Shown: positions 1-5,834 of the stretch, piece after piece
Numbering within the stretch: the stretch's first letter is position 1
How the letters are laid out: every line of letters begins with the position of its first letter
NCBI GenBank assembly: GCA_027063545.1
Contig: JAMORN010000138.1
Span: forward strand, 1 to 7,081
Direction of reading: 5' to 3'
DNA length: 7,081 bases
Origin: JAMORN01 sp027063545 [NCBI: bacterium]
GTDB lineage: Bacteria > JAMORN01
Made by a program: the position numbers and the translations under genes
The notes under the pieces: model-generated
Told to the model about the DNA's origin: nothing
Databases searched by the model: none
Seen by the model: the letters and a program-made list of their open reading frames with translations, nothing else

Positions 1-37
1 CCCTCCCATCTTTTCAGATGATTTTCAAATGGGAGGG
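1..37 (-). terminator. Hairpin downstream of the GH5 gene, probable terminator
   Basis: A perfect 9-bp inverted repeat (CCCTCCCAT at 1-9, ATGGGAGGG at 29-37) encloses a 19-nt loop and begins 12 nt past the GH5 stop codon on the minus strand. Seven of its nine pairs are G-C, which stands out in so AT-rich a region. On the minus strand the T-tract needed for an intrinsic terminator would lie beyond position 1, so it cannot be checked. Inside the loop, a short CATC/GATG pairing competes with the main stem. On the plus strand the stem is followed only by a mixed A/T stretch. Confidence 0.55.
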
Positions 38-49
38 AGATAATTTTAT

Positions 50-1873
50 TTATTGAAGTCCTAAAGCTTCAAGTATTCCTGGTAAAGGTTCTCCTGTTTC
101 AGGATCAACTAAATTAAAACCTTTATCAAGTCCCCAATGTTGCCATGGGATTTGTAATGCTTCAAATGCTTTTGTTACATCTCTATAATAGTTAAGTCTA
201 TCTTCAAGTTTAGCATGTCTAGCGTAGGAGCCAAATTCATTACAAATAATAGCCACATTATTTTCAACAGCCCATCTTTTTACTTTTGTCATTCCATTAT
301 AAATAGAGTTATAGTTACCATTTTTATAATAATAATACCATAATGTAGATACCCAATTTGAAACAACATTAGGGTCTACTCCAAAATCTAAAGGATTTTC
401 ACTCCATTTATCCGGAGAATATGGATATGGTATATCATGAACTGTTGTCATACCAGTCCAGCTTGCCCCTTGGTGAGTAAATAGGAAAGGATCATAATTA
501 TGGAATACGTATATTACTTTAGAATCATCCCATGGAGTAGAGCTAGCTAAAATGTCTCTACTATAGTATCCAGTATGTCCAAAGATAATTATATGAGTAG
601 TATCCACACTTCTAATAGAGTCTCTCATAGCTTCAGCAACCTTTACCCATGTCTCTTCTTTTAGAGTTCCATATGTGTCTGTACCAAGTTCAGGTTCATT
701 ACCAAGTTCATAGAATATATCGATTCTAGGATTGTTTTTAAAATGATTAGCAACAATTTTCCAGAGATTAGTAACCATATAAACATATAAAGAATCATTC
801 ATAAAAGGCTCAGCAAAAGTACCATCATATTGATGATAGTCAATAGTAAATGAAAGCCTATATTTAGCAGTCCAAGCTTCTATAGTATCAAGCACAGCAA
901 ATAAAGAAACAGTGTCTACCATAAAGATAGTATCACCAGCTACAAAATCGTATTTATTTATTACATATTGATCTAAGTCAATAGGAATTCTAACACCTTT
1001 AAATCCCCATTGGGCAAGTTTTTGGAATGTTTCTTCAGGATATATAGGTTCTGTATATTTTCTTCCATCTTCCATACCTGTTAAATTAACTCCTTTATCA
1101 AGATATTTCATAGCGATTTCTTGCATAGGATTTGTAATAGTAAGATTGGTTACAGTATCAAGTTCAGGTATTTCTGGGTCTTGAATAGGATAAGTTATTA
1201 CATTTTGATATTCTATTTGTTTCTTGAACGTAATATTATCTAAATATAATATACCAGAATCTCCATCATTACCAGAGATATGAAAACCAATTTCTTTAAT
1301 TGTAGAAAGATCTAAATCTATAGGTGTGCCCCATCCATCTTGCATAAAATCAGACCATTTAATTTGTACTTCTTTCCAGATTGTACTCGCAGAAATTACT
1401 TTGTTATGATAGTCATGATCTTTTACTAAAACAGATTTAATTTGAATTTTATGAGAAGCACCTTTATAATAGTATGAAATACCTTCATAATTGGTTAATA
1501 TGTCAGAAGGCTGCCAAGATGGATCTATAGCTGTTCCAAATCCAACAAAAGGATCATAAGTCCATTCTCCTTTTATTAACTTAAATTTGGCCATTAATCC
1601 ATAATTTGATTTATATCCTTCCCCTATAGAAAGTTCAACACTTGATCCGCCTCCATTACCAGTATCAGTATATTGATACCAGTCTGTTCCTATATTAGTT
1701 TTTAGACTTCCACTTTCAAAATCAGCAAATATAAAATCTTCATCTAAATTTATTCTACTAGTAGAGTCTTCTACCCCTACAACATTATTATTTTCATCTC
1801 TTCCACACGAAAGTAATAGTAAAGTAATAAATATTATTAAAAAACTAAAGCTTAATACTTTAAATCTTTTCAT
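50..1873 (-). CDS. Surface lipoprotein: CBM11-like domain plus GH5 (cellulase-family) glycoside hydrolase
   Basis: 607-aa secreted enzyme predicted to cleave beta-1,4-linked polysaccharides (glucan or mannan; subfamily not resolved). Residues 1-22 form a lipoprotein signal with lipobox LLSC and lipidated Cys23; Gly at +2 argues against inner-membrane retention. Residues about 48-216 look like a CBM11/CIA30-type beta-sandwich (FADFESG at the start, LYLDNITF at the end). After a linker, the GH5 barrel spans about 250-600: Arg295 in GVRIPI, His347 in DYHQYD, acid/base Glu393 in LGNEPE, His458 and Tyr460 in FHNYDP, nucleophile Glu546 in CNEFGS, and a C-terminal WQHWGLDKGF motif. An upstream in-frame ATG at 1993 would add 40 Lys/Ile-rich residues. 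The start at 1873 is preferred because it has a strong AAAGGAGGG site and gives a proper signal peptide. The gene is monocistronic here. Family assignment is firm; substrate is inferred. Confidence 0.93.
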   Translation of the reverse strand: MKRFKVLSFSFLIIFITLLLLSCGRDENNNVVGVEDSTSRINLDEDFIFADFESGSLKTNIGTDWYQYTDTGNGGGSSVELSIGEGYKSNYGLMAKFKLIKGEWTYDPFVGFGTAIDPSWQPSDILTNYEGISYYYKGASHKIQIKSVLVKDHDYHNKVISASTIWKEVQIKWSDFMQDGWGTPIDLDLSTIKEIGFHISGNDGDSGILYLDNITFKKQIEYQNVITYPIQDPEIPELDTVTNLTITNPMQEIAMKYLDKGVNLTGMEDGRKYTEPIYPEETFQKLAQWGFKGVRIPIDLDQYVINKYDFVAGDTIFMVDTVSLFAVLDTIEAWTAKYRLSFTIDYHQYDGTFAEPFMNDSLYVYMVTNLWKIVANHFKNNPRIDIFYELGNEPELGTDTYGTLKEETWVKVAEAMRDSIRSVDTTHIIIFGHTGYYSRDILASSTPWDDSKVIYVFHNYDPFLFTHQGASWTGMTTVHDIPYPYSPDKWSENPLDFGVDPNVVSNWVSTLWYYYYKNGNYNSIYNGMTKVKRWAVENNVAIICNEFGSYARHAKLEDRLNYYRDVTKAFEALQIPWQHWGLDKGFNLVDPETGEPLPGILEALGLQ

Positions 1874-1876
1874 AAG

Positions 1877-1885
1877 CCCTCCTTT
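1877..1885 (-). promoter_or_regulatory. Strong ribosome-binding site that fixes the GH5 start
   Basis: On the minus strand AAAGGAGGG lies 3 nt before ATG (1873-1871). It selects this start over the in-frame upstream ATG at 1993 and places the lipoprotein signal peptide at the very N terminus. Confidence 0.85.
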
Positions 1886-1899
1886 GGTGAATTTAATTT

Positions 1900-1911
1900 T
1901 TAACCGGTTAA
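1900..1911. promoter_or_regulatory. 12-bp palindrome TTAACCGGTTAA, candidate operator of the GH5 gene
   Basis: TTAACCGGTTAA is a perfect palindrome 26 bp upstream of the GH5 start, between the A/T-only tract where the promoter must lie and the ribosome-binding site. A dyad with a central CG is typical of LacI-family sugar repressor sites. Twelve-base palindromes occur by chance in AT-rich DNA, but a CCGG core within an otherwise almost GC-free 100 bp is unusual. The regulator is not encoded in this window. The operator role is inferred from form and position. Confidence 0.5.
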
Positions 1912-2037
1912 CTTCTATATTATTTAAATTAAAATATTTTTTTATTTTTTTCAAAAAATATGAAAATTTTTTATAAAAAATTATATTTACCATAGGAAAA
2001 GTGATGTTAAATATTTTAAATCTTAAATCAAAAAAAA
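1912..2037. promoter_or_regulatory. Divergent A/T-only promoter region between the GH5 gene and cysK
   Basis: About 125 bp of nearly pure A/T separates the divergent genes. It holds A/T tracts at 1937-1943, 1945-1951, 1953-1958, 1963-1972 and 1975-1980, the last three spaced close to one helical turn, and an 18-bp A/T palindrome at 1965-1982. A weak candidate for cysK is TTTACC (1986-1991), then 16 nt, then TAAATA (2008-2013). For the GH5 gene a minus-strand TTGAAA is visible, but no convincing -10 lies at the right spacing. Promoters must exist here; their exact positions are not resolved. Confidence 0.35.
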
Positions 2038-2038
2038 T

Positions 2039-2045
2039 AGGAGGT
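2039..2045 (+). promoter_or_regulatory. Ribosome-binding site of cysK
   Basis: AGGAGGT lies 5 nt before the ATG at 2051, a near-perfect match to the anti-Shine-Dalgarno sequence, and supports that start. Confidence 0.85.
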
Positions 2046-2050
2046 ATTCC

Positions 2051-2965
2051 ATGATTTATAATAATATATTAGAATTAATAGGTAGGACACCTATAGTTAG
2101 AATAAATAAATTAAAAAATCAAAAAAATAATAATGATCTAATGGTTAAATTAGAATATTTTAACCCAGGGGGATCAATAAAGGATAGAATAGCATTTAGT
2201 ATGATAAATGGTGCTTTAGAAATGGGTGTATTAAAAAAAGGGGGAACAATTATTGAACCTACTTCTGGAAATACAGGTATAGGAATAGCTATGGTTTCTG
2301 CAGCTTTAGGATTTAAAGCGATTTTAGTTATGCCAGAAAACATGAGTAAAGAAAGAATCAAAATCTTAGAACTTTTTGGCGCAGAAATGGTTTTAACTCC
2401 TAAAGAAAAAGGAATGGCTGGAGCTATAGAAAAAGCAAAAGAGTTAAAAGAGAAAATTGAAAATTCTATAATTCTTTCTCAATTTACAAATCATTTAAAT
2501 CCAGAGATACATCGTAAAACTACAGCTGTTGAAATAATAAATGATTTAGAAAGTGAGAATATAAAGCTTGATTATCTTGTTGTTGGAGTTGGAACTGGAG
2601 GAAGTATAACAGGTGTGGGAGAAGTATTAAAGAAAAAATATCCTAATTTGAAAGTTATTGCTGTTGAACCAGCAGAATCTTCAGTTTTAAGTGGTGGTCA
2701 GAAAGGTCCTCATGGTATTCAAGGTATAGGAGCAGGTTTTATCCCAGAAATTTTAAATTTAGATATTATAGACGAAATAATAAAAGTTAAGACTGAAGAT
2801 GCATATGATACTGCAAAGCTTCTTCCTAAAGAAGAAGGAGTTTTTGTAGGAATATCTTCAGGTGCAGTTTTTTATGCAATGAAAGAAATAGACAAAAGAG
2901 AAATTAATAAAGCTATTTTAGGAATTTTAGCTGATACAGGAGAAAGATATTTATCAGTGCTTTAA
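2051..2965 (+). CDS. cysK: Cysteine synthase A (O-acetylserine sulfhydrylase)
   Basis: PLP-dependent cytoplasmic enzyme that makes L-cysteine and acetate from O-acetylserine and sulfide. The 304-aa length is normal for the family. Family landmarks are all present: Schiff-base Lys44 in GGSIKDR, the substrate loop TSGNTG at 71-76, the phosphate-binding GTGGS loop at 181-185, QGIGAGFIP at 224-232 (typical of the CysK rather than the cystathionine beta-synthase branch), GISSGA at 267-272 for the pyridine nitrogen, and the C-terminal DTGERYLS signature. The start is set by a strong AGGAGGT site. No cysE or sulfate-reduction gene is adjacent, so the gene looks monocistronic. It ends one base before the stop of the convergent FAH gene. 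CysM or a related beta-substituting enzyme is the only serious alternative. Confidence 0.93.
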   Translation: MIYNNILELIGRTPIVRINKLKNQKNNNDLMVKLEYFNPGGSIKDRIAFSMINGALEMGVLKKGGTIIEPTSGNTGIGIAMVSAALGFKAILVMPENMSKERIKILELFGAEMVLTPKEKGMAGAIEKAKELKEKIENSIILSQFTNHLNPEIHRKTTAVEIINDLESENIKLDYLVVGVGTGGSITGVGEVLKKKYPNLKVIAVEPAESSVLSGGQKGPHGIQGIGAGFIPEILNLDIIDEIIKVKTEDAYDTAKLLPKEEGVFVGISSGAVFYAMKEIDKREINKAILGILADTGERYLSVL

Positions 2966-2966
2966 C

Positions 2967-3752
2967 TTAGATTATTTTGACTCTATTTCTTAGGATACCA
3001 ATATTCTCAACTTCTATTTCCACAATATCATTATTGCTCAAAGGGCCTATTCCAGGAGGAGTTCCTGTTGATATTATATCCCCTGGAAGTAGAGTCATGA
3101 TATTTGAAATAAAAGATACTAACTCAAAAGTTTTAAATATAAAATTTGATGTGCTACTATTTTGAACTATTTTTCCATTAAGAAAGGTTTTTATTTTCAA
3201 ATTATCAGGATTTTTAATCTCTGTTTCTATTAAAGGACCTATAGGTGAAAAAGTATCATAACTTTTAGCTCTTGTCCATTGCCCTTCTTTTTTCTGAATA
3301 TCTCGTGCTGTTACATCATTTAATATTGTATAACCTAAAATACAATCTTTTACTTCATTAGGTTTTTTATTTTTACAAGCTTTACCAATAACAATAGCAA
3401 GCTCGCCCTCATAATCAACTCTACCAATATTATTTTTAAAGACAATAAAATCATTATGTCCAATAATAGCGGTTGGGGGTTTTAAAAATATTATAGGATT
3501 AGGAGGAACTTCCATATTTAGTTCTTTTGCATGATCTATATAGTTAAGACCTACACAAACAATTTTAGAGCTATATACTGGAGGTAAAATTTTTAAATAT
3601 TCTATATTTATATTTTCATTAAAGTAATTTTTTTCGTTTTTTAAATTATATATATCTTTTAAATTCTTTTCTGGAACTATTTTTGTAATTTTATCTTCTT
3701 CCTGAATACCATAAAAGATTTCGTGTTCAATTTTAAATCTAATAACTTTCAT
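2967..3752 (-). CDS. Fumarylacetoacetate hydrolase (FAH) family protein
   Basis: 261-aa cytoplasmic enzyme of the FAH superfamily, which hydrolyses, decarboxylates or tautomerises 1,3-diketo acids such as acylpyruvates, oxaloacetate and 2-hydroxyhepta-2,4-diene-1,7-dioate. The short N-terminal domain (about 1-58) begins MKVIRF, as in many members. The catalytic domain has GLNYIDHAKE with the likely catalytic His74, metal ligands Glu115 and Glu117 in DYEGELA and Asp146 in LNDVTARD, the substrate-site stretch RAKSYDTFSPIGP at 161-173, and TGTPPGIG at 229-236. The fold is firm; the substrate is not, and no aromatic-degradation genes lie nearby. A FAHD1/YcgM-like acylpyruvase or oxaloacetate tautomerase role is plausible. 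No Shine-Dalgarno site is visible before the start, which is kept because the N terminus fits the family. Confidence 0.9.
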   Translation of the reverse strand: MKVIRFKIEHEIFYGIQEEDKITKIVPEKNLKDIYNLKNEKNYFNENINIEYLKILPPVYSSKIVCVGLNYIDHAKELNMEVPPNPIIFLKPPTAIIGHNDFIVFKNNIGRVDYEGELAIVIGKACKNKKPNEVKDCILGYTILNDVTARDIQKKEGQWTRAKSYDTFSPIGPLIETEIKNPDNLKIKTFLNGKIVQNSSTSNFIFKTFELVSFISNIMTLLPGDIISTGTPPGIGPLSNNDIVEIEVENIGILRNRVKII

Positions 3753-3779
3753 AGCAATTTTAATATAAATTTTATCTAT

Positions 3780-3785
3780 ATTATA
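3780..3785 (-). promoter_or_regulatory. Candidate -10 box for the FAH gene
   Basis: The minus strand reads TATAAT here, a perfect -10 hexamer about 28 bp upstream of the FAH start, which would give a leader of about 20 nt. No good -35 is seen at the usual spacing. It overlaps the candidate promoter of the divergent ybjQ gene, so the two may compete. Confidence 0.35.
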
Positions 3786-3813
3786 TTGAAAAAATTTTTT
3801 TTTAATTTATCTT
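3786..3813 (+). promoter_or_regulatory. Candidate sigma-70-type promoter for the ybjQ/M48 cluster
   Basis: TTGAAA (3786-3791), a 16-nt spacer, then TATCTT (3808-3813) would start transcription near 3820, about 30 nt before the first ybjQ start. The match is reasonable (5/6 and 4/6), but such boxes are common by chance in AT-rich DNA. Confidence 0.35.
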
Positions 3814-3836
3814 AATAAAACACAAAATAAAAATAT

Positions 3837-3843
3837 AAGGAGG
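3837..3843 (+). promoter_or_regulatory. Ribosome-binding site of the first ybjQ gene
   Basis: AAGGAGG lies 5 nt before the ATG at 3849. It is the strongest translation signal in the four-gene cluster; two of the three following genes lack one and probably depend on coupling. Confidence 0.85.
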
Positions 3844-3848
3844 AAAAT

Positions 3849-4169
3849 ATGATAATTGTTAATACAGAACAAATACCAGGAAAAAAAATTGTAGAAGTAT
3901 ATGGAGTGGTTTCTGGGTCAACTGTAAGAGCTAAGCATATAGGTAAAGATATTTTAGCTTCGTTAAAGAATATTGTAGGTGGAGAATTAAAAGGCTATAC
4001 AGAGCTACTTGAAGAGGCAAGAGAAACAGCTTTAAATAGAATGATAGAGAAGGCCCAAAAAATGGGAGCTAATGCCATTGTAAATGTGAGATTTGCTACA
4101 TCAAGTATTACTCAAGGCGCTTCAGAAATATATGTTTATGGAACAGCAGTTAAAGTGGAGGACGAATGA
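3849..4169 (+). CDS. ybjQ: YbjQ/UPF0145 family protein (first copy)
   Basis: 106-aa cytoplasmic protein of the YbjQ family (Pfam YbjQ_1, often named putative heavy-metal-binding). Almost the whole length is the single alpha/beta domain. Family landmarks: an IVEVYGVVSGSTV strand region at 14-26, HIGKDI at 30-35, NIVGGEL at 41-47, YTELLEEAR at 50-58, GANAIVNVRF at 73-82, and a terminal YGTAVK at 97-102. Solved members form rings, reportedly pentamers; the cellular role is unknown. The protein has no Cys and one His, so the metal-binding label is not supported by residues seen here. It heads a cluster in which the next gene starts inside its stop codon (ATGA overlap). Confidence 0.92.
   Translation: MIIVNTEQIPGKKIVEVYGVVSGSTVRAKHIGKDILASLKNIVGGELKGYTELLEEARETALNRMIEKAQKMGANAIVNVRFATSSITQGASEIYVYGTAVKVEDE
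4157..4161 (+). promoter_or_regulatory. Ribosome-binding site of the 51-aa membrane protein
   Basis: GGAGG lies inside the last codons of the first ybjQ gene, 4 nt before the ATG at 4166. It supports the small ORF as a real, translated gene. Confidence 0.65.
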
Positions 4170-4321
4170 ATTTTGATATATTAATAATATTGACTCTTAT
4201 AACTTTAGGATATTTAAGTGGAACATGGGTTGAAAAAAGACATTATAAAAGTATAAGAAATAGAGAAGACAAAGATCCCAGTTTTATCTTTAAAAAATCC
4301 AGACAAGATTATGGAATATAA
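4166..4321 (+). CDS. Small single-pass membrane protein (51 aa) between the two ybjQ genes
   Basis: I do not recognise a named family. The 51-codon frame begins MNFDILIIL and ends RQDYGI. Residues about 4-20 are one hydrophobic helix (ILIILTLITLGYLSG); the rest is a charged tail rich in Lys and Arg (WVEKRHYKSIRNRED), which by the positive-inside rule should face the cytoplasm. Evidence that it is real: its ATG overlaps the stop of ybjQ1 (ATGA), a GGAGG site lies 4 nt upstream, and its end overlaps the next gene by 11 nt, so it fills the gap between the ybjQ copies exactly. Its place in the cluster suggests a membrane partner or anchor for the soluble YbjQ proteins or the M48 protease; that is inference. 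It could be missed by gene callers with a length cut-off. Confidence 0.8.
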   Translation: MNFDILIILTLITLGYLSGTWVEKRHYKSIRNREDKDPSFIFKKSRQDYGI

Positions 4322-4619
4322 AAATATAAAAAAAGCTTATTTTGTTTATGGTTCTGTAGTCCTATCTATAGATTATTTTAAGTATACATTTGCCGTTATT
4401 AAATTTTTATTTGGAGGAAATATTTCTGTTTATGAAACTCTTCTTGATAGAGCAAGACGAGAAGCCATTCTTAGAATGATAGAAAATTCTAAAGGTGCAG
4501 ATGTAATAATTAATATAAAAATAGAAACATCTTCTATTTATGGGAGAAGTAATAATAATTTAGGGACAGTTGAAGTTTTAGCATATGGAACTGCTATAAA
4601 ATATGAAGATAACTCCTAA
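4311..4619 (+). CDS. YbjQ/UPF0145 family protein (second, divergent copy)
   Basis: 102-aa paralogue of the preceding ybjQ. Shared landmarks in order: YGSVVLSIDYF at 13-23 (the counterpart of GVVSGSTV), FGGNISVYETLLDRARREAI at 34-53, RMIE at 55-58, GADVIINIK at 62-70, TSSI at 73-76, and a terminal AYGTAIK at 91-97. It differs by the DYFKYTF segment where the first copy has HIGKDI, a two-residue deletion before GAD, and a longer Asn-rich loop at 77-84. It has no Cys and no His. Its start lies inside the membrane-protein gene with no clear ribosome-binding site, so coupled translation is likely; it overlaps the M48 start by 17 nt. The two copies may form a mixed ring. Family placement is firm, function unknown. 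Confidence 0.88.
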   Translation: MEYKNIKKAYFVYGSVVLSIDYFKYTFAVIKFLFGGNISVYETLLDRARREAILRMIENSKGADVIINIKIETSSIYGRSNNNLGTVEVLAYGTAIKYEDNS

Positions 4620-5367
4620 AATTCCAATAGAAAACGATATTACCAATACTAATTTTTTAACAGAATTTTTTAAGTTAGTTATTTCTCTAGTTCTTTTAGT
4701 TATTATATTTTATCTTATTCTGACTATAGTATCTAATATTACAATTAAATTTATACCTCTTTCTTGGGAGATAGATCTTTTTCAAAACATGTTTTTGTCT
4801 TCAATTGAAAATGAAATAAATGATAAAAATACTCGAAGACTTGATAGTATCTTTAATAAGATAAAAGCATTCATCTACTATAAAAGAACATTAGGCAATG
4901 TTAATATAAAAGTATTTGCAGTTAAAAGTAAAAAGATAAATGCAGCAGCACTTCCTGGAGGAATTATTATAGTAAGTGATAAATTAATAGATCTATGTGG
5001 TAGTGAAGATGAACTGATCTTTATAATAGGGCACGAGCTTGGTCATTTTTATCACAGAAATCATCTTAAAGTTATGGGTAAAACAATTATAATAGGAATA
5101 ATTAATTTAGTTTTTAACATATCTAATATAAATACTTACATTATTAATCATGTTTTTAATGGATTGAATCTTTCTTATTCCAGAAAAGAAGAAATAAAAG
5201 CTGATACATATGGAGGGTTATTGTTAAAGGAAATGAAAGGCAATGTTAAAAGTGGAATTTTAGTTTTTAATAAACTAAAAAGGATATATAATTTAGGAAA
5301 TTTTGTCTATCTTTTTTCTACGCATCCGAATTTTAAGATGAGAATAAAACATCTCGAGTCGTTATAA
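4603..5367 (+). CDS. Membrane-anchored M48 family zinc metalloprotease
   Basis: 254-aa peptidase of the HtpX/Ste24/Oma1 clan. One hydrophobic helix at about 22-46 anchors it. The catalytic domain shows NAAALPGGIIIVSD at 113-126 (substrate-strand region), zinc motif HELGH at 144-148, third zinc ligand Glu197 in EEIKAD, and the late STHPNFKMRIKHL motif at 239-251. A second hydrophobic stretch at about 160-184, between the zinc motif and Glu197, may be membrane-associated, as in relatives. There is no second N-terminal helix and no TPR tail, so it is neither HtpX nor BepA as usually built. All catalytic residues are intact. The start overlaps ybjQ2 by 17 nt without a clear ribosome-binding site. 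Likely role is membrane or envelope protein turnover, working with the YbjQ proteins (inferred). Confidence 0.9.
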   Translation: MKITPKIPIENDITNTNFLTEFFKLVISLVLLVIIFYLILTIVSNITIKFIPLSWEIDLFQNMFLSSIENEINDKNTRRLDSIFNKIKAFIYYKRTLGNVNIKVFAVKSKKINAAALPGGIIIVSDKLIDLCGSEDELIFIIGHELGHFYHRNHLKVMGKTIIIGIINLVFNISNINTYIINHVFNGLNLSYSRKEEIKADTYGGLLLKEMKGNVKSGILVFNKLKRIYNLGNFVYLFSTHPNFKMRIKHLESL

Positions 5368-5399
5368 AAAAATTTTTATAATTAATTTTTTATAATTTT
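5362..5399 (+). terminator. A/T-only hairpin after the M48 gene, weak terminator at best
   Basis: TTATAAAAAA (5362-5371) and TTTTTTATAA (5386-5395) form a 10-bp perfect inverted repeat around a 14-nt loop, followed by TTTT. The first arm includes the M48 stop codon. With no G-C pair the stem is weak, and such repeats arise easily in AT-only DNA, so read-through into fluC is likely. Confidence 0.25.
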
Positions 5400-5424
5400 A
5401 GTAAATTATTTTATTTTTATATAC

Positions 5425-5805
5425 ATGATATACTTATATGTAATGATAGGTGGAGCATTTGGTGCTTCTTTAAGATATTTAATCTCAAGTAAAGTAAATC
5501 AAATACTTGTTTCTAAACTTCTTTTTCCTTGGGGGACATTTGCAGTTAATATAATAGGATCTTTAATAATTGGAATATTAATGGGATTATTTGAGTTTAA
5601 AGAGGTGTCTCCTGAGATTCGTCTTATGTTTATCACAGGTTTTTTGGGGGCTTTAACCACATTTTCTTCATTTAGTTATGAGACTTTCTCTTTATTTAGA
5701 GATGGAGATATAAAACTTGCTTTATTGAATATTATTTTAAATAATCTATTTTGTATTCTGTTTACTTTTATAGGTTATAGAATTATTTTATTAATAAAAG
5801 GTTAA
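5425..5805 (+). CDS. fluC: Fluoride ion channel FluC (CrcB)
   Basis: 126-aa inner-membrane channel that lets toxic cytoplasmic fluoride leave the cell; functions as an antiparallel dual-topology homodimer, which fits a single full-length copy here. Four hydrophobic helices are seen at about 2-19, 35-55, 65-85 and 98-123. Signature residues are intact: GGAFGASLRY at 9-18 with Arg17, pore Asn42 in FAVNIIGS, and GFLGALTTFSSFS at 72-84, carrying the central Na+ site region and the pore phenylalanines Phe80 and Phe83. No Shine-Dalgarno site precedes the start; it is kept because the N terminus aligns with the family, with Met7 as a less likely alternative. A DUF190 gene follows by 29 nt, a common pairing. 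No fluoride riboswitch fits the 57-bp gap upstream. Confidence 0.94.
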   Translation: MIYLYVMIGGAFGASLRYLISSKVNQILVSKLLFPWGTFAVNIIGSLIIGILMGLFEFKEVSPEIRLMFITGFLGALTTFSSFSYETFSLFRDGDIKLALLNIILNNLFCILFTFIGYRIILLIKG

Positions 5806-5834
5806 AATACAAAGAGTAAAAGTGGAGAGTATTA

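Noticed and set aside
1874-1993. 40-residue N-terminal extension of the GH5 protein from the ATG at 1993
   Set aside because: The extension is low-complexity Lys/Ile/Asn from the A/T intergenic tract, spans the candidate operator, and would bury the lipoprotein signal; the strong ribosome-binding site is at the 1873 start.
2119-2361. 80-codon open frame on the minus strand
   Set aside because: Antisense to the conserved core of cysK, with no recognisable domain; a shadow of the real gene.
2977-3165. 62-codon open frame on the plus strand
   Set aside because: Lies wholly within the FAH gene on the other strand and has no family features.
5368-5424. Possible fluoride riboswitch upstream of fluC
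   Set aside because: The 57-bp gap is almost pure A/T and lacks the conserved G-rich segments and pseudoknot-forming elements of the crcB motif.
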